A DNA stretch of 5,638 nucleotides, taken from Fidelibacterota bacterium. Its GTDB lineage: Bacteria > Fidelibacterota > Marinisomatia > Marinisomatales > TCS55. The stretch is taken from positions 1 through 5,638 of the forward strand of contig PAWC01000050.1 in NCBI GenBank assembly GCA_002713385.1, in the 5' to 3' direction. A program made the position numbers and the translations under genes. Under the pieces are notes generated by a model. That model was given only the letters and a program-made list of their open reading frames with translations. It ran no database searches and was not told the DNA's origin. Below are positions 1-5,239 of the stretch, piece after piece (the first letter of the stretch is position 1; each line of letters opens with the position of its first letter).

Positions 1-118
1 CCATCAGAAAAAACTAAATGATAATGCTAAAGCAAAAGCTTTATACGAAGCTGTTGTCATCAATTTTTCTAGCAGTGAATGGGATGATAAGGCGCAACAA
101 AAGCTAGCTACACTATAA
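1..118 (+). CDS. C-terminal end of a TPR-like repeat protein (5' partial)
   Basis: The frame starting at base 2 is open from the window edge to a TAA at 116-118 and encodes 38 residues. The visible tail contains a helix with AKALYEAVVINF, then SSSEWDDKAQQKLATL. The pattern A-x-x-Y-x-x-(V/I)-(I/V)-x-x-(F/Y)-x-x-S-x-x-x-x-x-A-x-x-(K/R)-L is typical of the last repeat in tetratricopeptide proteins of the YbgF/CpoB or YfiO kind, where a short 'YP-S-x-(W/A)-x-x-x-A' turn joins two helices. The start and most of the protein lie outside the window, so neither localisation nor the exact family can be told. It is the only plus-strand gene here and converges on the minus-strand operon across the terminator at 189-222. 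The reading frame is secure; the TPR assignment rests on one repeat only. Confidence 0.65.
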   Translation, partial: HQKKLNDNAKAKALYEAVVINFSSSEWDDKAQQKLATL

Positions 119-188
119 AATACAGAAAGTTTTATTAACTGTTAGCTAGTTTTAAGTAGCATATCTAGTTATTTGAGACTAGCAATAG

Positions 189-222
189 AAATAAAAAAGC
201 CTACTAGTAGGCTTTTTTATTT
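189..222. terminator. Bidirectional rho-independent terminator (34-bp perfect palindrome)
   Basis: Bases 189-222 form a perfect inverted repeat centred between 205 and 206. The core is GCCTA (199-203), loop CTAG (204-207), TAGGC (208-212), flanked by six A on the left and six T on the right. Each strand therefore reads an A-tract, a GC-rich stem and a U-tract, as expected of an intrinsic terminator working in both directions. It lies 70 bases after the stop of the plus-strand TPR-like gene and immediately after the last stop (224-226) of the minus-strand nitrilase remnant, i.e. exactly between two convergent transcription units. Confidence 0.88.
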
Positions 223-223
223 A

Positions 224-533
224 TTAGTGTTTTTTTATTTTTAAAGTGAATAACTCACCAGCCGGATTAGTCACAAAAGATTCGCCGGAAAATTCTATTT
301 CACTTTCTTTATCCACCCTGTTTGTCAGCGCACAGAAATATCCATTCTGAAAAGATGCGACTTGGAGCTAAGCTTCATAAAGCCCTACCGGCCATTCACC
401 AATCGTCCCAGCTTGGGGTACAACAACCAATTACTGCACCATTGGCAGCAGCAGTATCTATATTATCCAGACCCCGCTGAATATTTATAGCTTTATCATC
501 AGTGGCATGCTGTTGGATTAATGCAATTTTCAC
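224..533 (-). pseudogene. Remnant of a nitrilase-superfamily carbon-nitrogen hydrolase (internal deletion, frameshift, stop)
   Basis: No intact gene covers this stretch, but the minus strand carries two separated pieces of one protein. From GTG at 533-531 it reads VKIALIQQHATDD, then NIQRGLDNIDTAAANGAVI (to 429), the usual first strand and helix of nitrilase-like amidohydrolases. From 427, in another frame, it reads VVVPQAGTIGEWPVGLYEA, TAG (370-368), LQVASFQNGYFCALTNRV, then FSGESFVTNPAGELF, ending at TAA 226-224. This matches the C-terminal half of the family. Intact members have about 270-300 residues; the middle, with the catalytic Glu, Lys and Cys, is gone (I estimate 400-450 bases lost). 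Removing one G (428) would rejoin the frames as GAVIVVVPQAG. The last ~40 residues of the family are also absent. The start overlaps the nuclease stop as GTGA, so it was once a coupled last gene of this operon. The original substrate cannot be told; N-carbamoylputrescine amidase-like or another omega-amidase-type enzyme are options. Confidence 0.82.
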
Positions 534-1339
534 TGATAATTAGGTATAAAAGGATTACTTCCCTGTTTTTGGGGACATTCTTCCCAATAGTAACACCAAT
601 TGCACAAAATACTTTCTTTCGCTGGAAACGTACTACCCTGTTTTTCATGTAAACGAATTTCATTTATTCGTTTTTTCATAGATCCTGTCAACTGCTGCAA
701 TTGTTCCTTCGTCCTTTTCGATTTCACTACGATTCCATAGCGTACAAAATGCCACACCAGTGAAACATCCTGCACATCTTCTCGCTGTTGTTCAAGTGCA
801 ATCTGATACAGCGCTAATTGGCCATCTTTATCAGCCTGATTCTGACTCAAAGCACGTTTGCCCGTTTTATAATCATGTATTTCGTAATTCCCATTTCCAT
901 CATGATCCAAACGGTCCATAATCCCTTTCATGCGGTAAGATTCATCACCATCCAGCATGAAATCCATTTCCAATTCAATACCTTCAACTCGTTCTGCAAA
1001 GGGTTGATTTTTTCGATAAAATCTGGCAATACAATCTTCTCCTAAATGAAAATAGTCCTCTTTTCTTTCACCGCGTTTTGCGATGGCGATCCGGTCATGC
1101 CATTTTCTTTTCCAAATATCTTCATAATGATCAAGAATACCATCTATAAACGGTAAGCGTCCAGATTGAACTTCACTATAAAGAAATTCCAGTGCTTCGT
1201 GTACACGTTTACCCGTGAAGGCTTCGATGCCTTCATCTGGTTTGCGAATTTTATCTATATAACGGAATTTGAATTGAGCTGGACATTTTTTATAAGATTC
1301 CAGCCCGCTGTAGGAAAAGCGTTCTAGTATGCTCACCAA
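530..1339 (-). CDS. RecB/Cas4-like PD-(D/E)XK nuclease with putative Fe-S cluster
   Basis: This 269-residue protein has the layout of the PDDEXK_1 (RecB/AddB/Cas4) nuclease family. In order: the N-terminal signature SYSGLESYKKCPAQFKFRY (9-27), GKRVHEALE with His47, an acidic motif GIMDRLD with Asp142, the core EIHDYKTGK with Asp156 and Lys158, and a following Q-x-x-x-Y helix (Gln174, Tyr178). Cys19 plus a C-terminal C-x2-C-x5-C (Cys246, 249, 255) give the four-cysteine arrangement that binds a 4Fe-4S cluster in AddB and Cas4. Family knowledge predicts metal-dependent DNA exonuclease activity in the cytoplasm. No helicase domain and no cas genes are next to it, so the pathway is unknown; repair or recombination is a guess. 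TTG at 1339 is the furthest start, but GTG at 1336, overlapping the upstream TGA as GTGA, is more likely (268 residues). No strong ribosome site is visible, in line with translational coupling. Its own stop overlaps the start of the nitrilase remnant in the same GTGA manner. Confidence 0.87.
   Translation of the reverse strand: MVSILERFSYSGLESYKKCPAQFKFRYIDKIRKPDEGIEAFTGKRVHEALEFLYSEVQSGRLPFIDGILDHYEDIWKRKWHDRIAIAKRGERKEDYFHLGEDCIARFYRKNQPFAERVEGIELEMDFMLDGDESYRMKGIMDRLDHDGNGNYEIHDYKTGKRALSQNQADKDGQLALYQIALEQQREDVQDVSLVWHFVRYGIVVKSKRTKEQLQQLTGSMKKRINEIRLHEKQGSTFPAKESILCNWCYYWEECPQKQGSNPFIPNYQ
1333..1336 (-). promoter_or_regulatory. GTGA stop/start junction deciding the nuclease start
   Basis: Read on the minus strand, GTGA holds the GTG start candidate of the nuclease (1336-1334) and the TGA stop of the GWxTD gene (1335-1333). 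The same four-base arrangement recurs at 533-530 between the nuclease and the nitrilase remnant. The repeat of this geometry is the reason to prefer GTG over the in-frame TTG three bases upstream. Such overlaps usually mean translation of the second gene depends on termination of the first. Confidence 0.55.
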
Positions 1340-2607
1340 GTACGCCCAAATATATAAGGTGTCGTCAGGCGATAATCACCGAAGCCGTTCTCATCATAAA
1401 AGGTGAAACTGCGATTGATGCGGTAATAATACCAATTTTGGTGAGCATTGCGCTCGCTGTTCATAAATATACTTTCAATATCATCGGGAGGTCCAAAAAG
1501 TATGTAGATCATACCCATATCCGTCCGCCAGCCAGGTGTAAAAGATGTAAAATGATCATTGGCATAACGAACACGTGAATAATATTGGTCCATAAGTTCA
1601 TTAGTACTCGTTTCCGGTGCAGGGTCTCTGTCTTTCCAGAATTTGTAAAATAATTGCTCTCGATCCTTTTTCTTTACCTTGGAAAGTTCAGAACGTTCAT
1701 CATTGCTTAAAATGTAGCGCATTTGATCGATTGCTTCATCCACATCCCGTATATGAGCGGAAATTCCAGGTCTTTTTATTTTTAATTCAATGATTTGCTG
1801 TTCAGATTGCCCATCCTGCTCAAGGTCAACGAACAATTTTACCCGCAAGCCCTGCACTTCTTTCACCGGTAAATCCAGCTGAAGAGTGAAATATTCTTCC
1901 GAATTTGTGAATGTTGAGTCCAGTGCAGAAACGGTTACTCCATCCGCATCCTTTAAAACAAGCTTCAACGTATATATGTCTTTTTTAACATTTCCGGAAA
2001 CATAAACTGGTACAAATGATTGCTGGAAACTGATCTCATTTTGATAACTGGGCATCAGTTTTTTTACGCCCTGCCAGGAGCCTTTATAATGAATCATCAC
2101 TTGTGGAGGAAACAATATAAAATCATCTTTGTATTTTGATAAATCAACTTCCTTCTCCCGGACTCCCCTGTTTCGTGTATCAATATCCATCACTTCACTC
2201 ACAACGGTATATTTACCGGGTTCCACATGGAAATCATGCTCAACAAAATACCAGTTTGATTTGCCGACTGTTTCCAAATAATCCGCGGCTTTCAGCGTTT
2301 GACTAATGGATTTATGTTCGATTTGTTGACCTTCTTGATCCAAAAGTGAAATACGGGCTTCAAAACTTGATTCAAAACCGCCATCTTCTTTGACAAATTG
2401 CAAAGCATAACTGGGGATCATTACATGTGTATTCAGCTTTATTTTACCTTTTTCAAAAGATGCTTGCGGAGCAACCATAAGATGAAACTGTTCAATGTTA
2501 GAAACTTTTAAGTCATGCTGATTACGCTGACTTCTTTGACCATTTGCCACAGTTAAGGCCAAGTAAAACAGAAATATTGATTTAATGATGTTCAATCTTT
2601 TGTCCAC
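1333..2607 (-). CDS. Secreted GWxTD-domain protein
   Basis: The 424-residue product starts with a basic patch and a hydrophobic stretch (about residues 9-20, IFLFYLALTVA) ending in NGQ, a Sec signal peptide without a lipobox cysteine. Residues ~30-280 are predicted beta-rich repeats of no family I recognise. The C-terminal third is the GWxTD domain: FWKDRDP (323-329), a helix with YYSRVRYAN, then TPGWRTDMGMIYILFGPPDD (358-376), NWYYY (391-395) and FTFYDENGFGDYRL. The domain is known from Bacteroidota, Acidobacteriota, Marinimicrobia and relatives but has no settled function. The protein should act in the periplasm or at the surface. It ends 14 residues after the domain with no added sorting domain. 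The far start is GTG at 2607, overlapping the propeller gene by 16 bases; an in-frame TTG at 2595, overlapping its stop as TTGA, would give an equally good signal peptide (MNIIKSIFLF). Neither has a clear ribosome site. Confidence 0.9.
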   Translation of the reverse strand: MDKRLNIIKSIFLFYLALTVANGQRSQRNQHDLKVSNIEQFHLMVAPQASFEKGKIKLNTHVMIPSYALQFVKEDGGFESSFEARISLLDQEGQQIEHKSISQTLKAADYLETVGKSNWYFVEHDFHVEPGKYTVVSEVMDIDTRNRGVREKEVDLSKYKDDFILFPPQVMIHYKGSWQGVKKLMPSYQNEISFQQSFVPVYVSGNVKKDIYTLKLVLKDADGVTVSALDSTFTNSEEYFTLQLDLPVKEVQGLRVKLFVDLEQDGQSEQQIIELKIKRPGISAHIRDVDEAIDQMRYILSNDERSELSKVKKKDREQLFYKFWKDRDPAPETSTNELMDQYYSRVRYANDHFTSFTPGWRTDMGMIYILFGPPDDIESIFMNSERNAHQNWYYYRINRSFTFYDENGFGDYRLTTPYIFGRTW

Positions 2608-4232
2608 TTAAATTTTAATAAGCCATTGGAAGTCCCCAGCCAGAGATGTTTCTTATCTACTTTCAAATCGTGAATCTGGCCCAGGAATTCATAGTGATAA
2701 TCACGAATGAATCTATCTTTTATATCGTAACGAATAAAACCATCATTAGTTGCCAGAAAAATATATTTTTTAAATCGAGCCATTGTAAGTATCTCACGGC
2801 CAGCAAAAACAGAGGCGTCAACCAATTCTAACCATGTTTGTGAGTTATAATCAAAACTCCAAACACCTTGTTTTGAACTGACGATTATTTGGTCTTTAAA
2901 TTGTTCAAGAACTTTGAAACCTGAAAGCATATCTTCGATTCCTGCCATATTGCCCAGCGAACCAATTTGTTTAAAGTTTAGCACCCTTTCATTTGACAAA
3001 TCTATTACTGTCAAATCGTAATCAGACGCTATCCATAATTGGTTGTCTACAAGTTCAATATCATAGATAAAGAGATGATTAAACATTTTTTCAAAACCAA
3101 TAGGATTACTCCGTTTGCTACTTTGATTGAGTCGTGATAACCCGGAGGATGAGGCAATCCATACAAAATCACTGTCTGCTTCCATATCTGTAATGATCTG
3201 CCCGCTAAAGCTCCTAGTCTCATCCAACGTCCGCCAAAAATCATCTTTTTCATCATACACGGCAATCATATTATTCCCACCATACCAGATTTCATCCCCG
3301 GCACGGACAGCACAATAATATGGCCCTGCGGTTAGATTGATATGGTCATCATATGCTGTGATTTCCATAATCTCCCTACGGGGATCAAAATACGTAAAAC
3401 CAATAGTCTTTTTTGCGAAGCGACCGCCAATAATAAAAGCCTTTTCATCCAAAATAAACTGCACATCATCATTGCCCAAACCAGCTGTCAATGGTTCTAA
3501 AAACTTCAGGCGATTGTCACCCACAAAAATAGTCCCATCCGCCATACCCAAGACCACATCCCCTTCAGGCCCTTCATAAAATACTGTTGTCCGCAGATTT
3601 CTGCCATGGGGACTCACCGCACCACTGCCAACAGCTAACCATCCATCTGACAAAGAATATTCATTTACTTTATCAATTTCAAAATTCGGAAACTGTGAAC
3701 TGTTGCTCCAGCCAATATTTTCTTCATCCGGAAATGTATATGTACCCAGGAAAATCCCTGAAATATGATCCAGCTTGATATAACCGCTGCTGGTCTGTAC
3801 CCAAATATAATTTTGTGAAGAACCTAAGCGCATGATTTTAGTTCGTAATGGTAATCCCCACTCATCAATATTATTAATATACCAATTGCCTTCACGGGTG
3901 TGGCTGGAATGGATATAATCATTTGTAGTTACCCATAGAGTTCCTGTATGGCGGTCAAAATGCACCGCGGAAACGAAATTACTTTTCAGTCCCTGGGTAG
4001 TGGTCAACGGCTCTTCCAGGTTGTGACCGATTCGCTGAATGCGCACCACACCACCGCTCTCTGTTCCTATATAAATATAGGCAAACCCTTCGGTAATGGA
4101 GGTAATCTCTCCAAGCTGTCTATACAAAACCCAATCAAAGGGATCATAGCGATTATCCGTTTGGGAGTTGACGTGACTAATGACAGTCAGTATTAAAAAT
4201 AAAGTTAGGGATTTATGAAACATTTTACCCAT
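2592..4232 (-). CDS. Secreted multi-bladed beta-propeller protein (two-component-regulator propeller type)
   Basis: This 546-residue protein begins with a Sec signal peptide (KSLTLFLILTVISHVNSQ, about 7-24). After that it is built of repeated (I/L/V)-W-(I/V/L)-x-(T/S)-x-x-G-(L/V)-x-x-(L/I/Y) strands, the signature of 'regulator propeller' blades: residues 53-65, 99-108, 143-155, 315-327, 357-369 (VWIASSSGLSRLN), 399-411, 449-461, 491-503 and 530-541 (LWLGTSNGLLKF), with weaker ones near 198, 227 and 266. That is about 11-12 blades, enough for two propellers. In hybrid sensor kinases such blades form the extracellular ligand-binding part, but here there is no transmembrane helix after them and no kinase or Y_Y_Y domain, so the protein is probably a free periplasmic or surface protein; its partner or ligand is unknown. 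The overlap with the GWxTD gene suggests a joint role. ATG at 4232 is preceded by AT-rich sequence without a Shine-Dalgarno; ATG at 4223 is an alternative. The 36-base gap to rfaE1 is too small for certainty about a separate promoter. Confidence 0.85.
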   Translation of the reverse strand: MGKMFHKSLTLFLILTVISHVNSQTDNRYDPFDWVLYRQLGEITSITEGFAYIYIGTESGGVVRIQRIGHNLEEPLTTTQGLKSNFVSAVHFDRHTGTLWVTTNDYIHSSHTREGNWYINNIDEWGLPLRTKIMRLGSSQNYIWVQTSSGYIKLDHISGIFLGTYTFPDEENIGWSNSSQFPNFEIDKVNEYSLSDGWLAVGSGAVSPHGRNLRTTVFYEGPEGDVVLGMADGTIFVGDNRLKFLEPLTAGLGNDDVQFILDEKAFIIGGRFAKKTIGFTYFDPRREIMEITAYDDHINLTAGPYYCAVRAGDEIWYGGNNMIAVYDEKDDFWRTLDETRSFSGQIITDMEADSDFVWIASSSGLSRLNQSSKRSNPIGFEKMFNHLFIYDIELVDNQLWIASDYDLTVIDLSNERVLNFKQIGSLGNMAGIEDMLSGFKVLEQFKDQIIVSSKQGVWSFDYNSQTWLELVDASVFAGREILTMARFKKYIFLATNDGFIRYDIKDRFIRDYHYEFLGQIHDLKVDKKHLWLGTSNGLLKFKWTKD

Positions 4233-4268
4233 AAAAATGATAAAGGATTTAAATCAGAAAAAGAGAAA

Positions 4269-5237
4269 TCAGGTCCGATGATGATTCAGCATTTCGGTCA
4301 ACATTTCCAGGTCAATAGGTACCACACCCACTTCTTCGCATACACGACCAGCGGCTAAATTGGCTAAAGTAGCCGCTTCTTCCGGTGAGGCACCGCACTG
4401 ATCTGCCAGCGCGTAAACTGCAATCACTGTATCCCCTGCCCCGGAAACATCATGAACTGCCCGTGTTTTCGTATTGATCCTGACCGAATTTTCGGCTGTG
4501 GTTAATAACATACCATCAGCGCCCAGCGTGACCAACACATGTTTAGCATGCAATTTTTTCCGCAGTGCTTTTCCCCCTGATTGTGGATCGATTGAATTCA
4601 TAGCTCGGGCAAATTCAGCACTGTTTGGTTTAAACAAACGAACTCCGCTAAATGCGAAAAAATGGTCATGCTTGGGATCCACATAAACTGGCACATTGTT
4701 TGCATTGGACAGGGATAAAATTGAAGCAATCATTTTTTCTGTCAATAACCCTTTATTATAATCGGCTAAAATGATTCCATCGACATCTTTTAAACATTTC
4801 TCAATGGAGTCCTTTACTGCATGTAAGGATTCGCCGGATAATTCTTCCAGGGATTCTTGATCTGTACGTACCACTTGCTGGCCTTGAGCGATTACCCGCG
4901 TTTTTACAGTTGTAGGACGTTGCGTGTCCTTTACCACTGAATGCACTTGCATACCTCGTTCAGTCATGAGTTCCAGCAGTTGTTCACCATGATTGTCATC
5001 GCCCACAATACCGGCCATGGTTACTTTTGCTGATAAGGAAACAATATTCCAGCCTACATTGGCAGCACCGCCGGGGTTATGGGTCACTTCACTGACAGAT
5101 ACAATGGGTACAGGCGCCTCGGGAGATATACGGCTGGTTGCACCCCACATATAGGAATCCAGCATGAGGTCGCCGACAACAAGAATATGTTTTTGGCTGA
5201 ATTGTTCAACCAGTGCATGAAAGCGCTTGCTGTCCAT
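4269..5237 (-). CDS. rfaE1: D-glycero-beta-D-manno-heptose-7-phosphate kinase (stand-alone RfaE1/HldA)
   Basis: The 322-residue product is a PfkB/ribokinase-family sugar kinase of the RfaE1 subgroup, which uses ATP to phosphorylate C1 of D-glycero-beta-D-manno-heptose 7-phosphate in the cytoplasm, a step towards ADP-heptose for the LPS inner core. Visible marks are VGDLMLDSYMWGATSRISPEAP (split here as 21-33 and 34-42), substrate-side NPGGAANVGWN (54-64), the glycine-rich IVGDDNHGE, ILADYNKG (156-163), the RfaE-type YVDPKH (185-190), KPNSAE (203-208), the ATP-site VTLGADG (236-242) and DVSGAGDT (263-270) with catalytic base Asp269. The length equals the kinase half of HldE; the cytidylyltransferase half is missing, so a separate RfaE2/HldC should be encoded elsewhere. 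ATG at 5237 shares its A with the stop of the upstream gene (TAATG), a coupled start. Discrimination from related PfkB kinases is good because of the DPK and GGAANV context. Confidence 0.92.
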   Translation of the reverse strand: MDSKRFHALVEQFSQKHILVVGDLMLDSYMWGATSRISPEAPVPIVSVSEVTHNPGGAANVGWNIVSLSAKVTMAGIVGDDNHGEQLLELMTERGMQVHSVVKDTQRPTTVKTRVIAQGQQVVRTDQESLEELSGESLHAVKDSIEKCLKDVDGIILADYNKGLLTEKMIASILSLSNANNVPVYVDPKHDHFFAFSGVRLFKPNSAEFARAMNSIDPQSGGKALRKKLHAKHVLVTLGADGMLLTTAENSVRINTKTRAVHDVSGAGDTVIAVYALADQCGASPEEAATLANLAAGRVCEEVGVVPIDLEMLTEMLNHHRT

Positions 5238-5239
5238 TA
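5235..5239 (-). promoter_or_regulatory. TAATG stop/start junction deciding the rfaE1 start
   Basis: On the minus strand the TAA stop of the DUF5668/PspC gene (5239-5237) and the ATG start of rfaE1 (5237-5235) share one base. This fixes the kinase start at an ATG and indicates reinitiation by ribosomes finishing the upstream gene; no independent Shine-Dalgarno is evident in the bases just before it. Confidence 0.6.

Noticed and set aside
165..182. Small hairpin CTAGT...ACTAG after the TPR-like gene
   Set aside because: A five-base stem with an eight-base loop and no U-tract is expected by chance in AT-rich sequence; the palindrome at 189-222 is the credible terminator.
224..533. Programmed frameshift and stop readthrough expressing an intact hydrolase
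   Set aside because: Even with both events the product would lack the catalytic Glu, Lys and Cys and the C-terminus, so no working enzyme could result.
818..1045. Plus-strand open frame opposite the nuclease gene, and similar ones at 2646-2831, 3127-3318, 3337-3579, 3587-3778, 3948-4196, 4474-4686 and 5326-5592
   Set aside because: All lie antisense to genes with clear domains, have no recognisable motifs or ribosome sites, and are explained by the codon pattern of the opposite strand.
530..1339. Cas4 of a CRISPR-Cas system
   Set aside because: The four cysteines and core motifs resemble Cas4, but there is no repeat array and no other cas gene in the window; the general RecB/AddB-like nuclease label is safer.
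3047..3265. Minus-strand 72-codon open frame inside the propeller gene
   Set aside because: It is an alternative frame of a gene whose own frame encodes clear blade motifs; the low-complexity product shows nothing recognisable.
2592..4232. Extracellular part of a hybrid two-component sensor
   Set aside because: The frame stops right after the last blade and the next gene is a GWxTD protein, so no transmembrane or kinase part belongs to it; there is also no sign of a frameshift at the end.
4251..4272. Repeated CTGATTT in the rfaE1-propeller spacer, as a possible operator
   Set aside because: Two copies of a seven-base AT-rich word, one overlapping the kinase stop codon, are too little to support a binding site.
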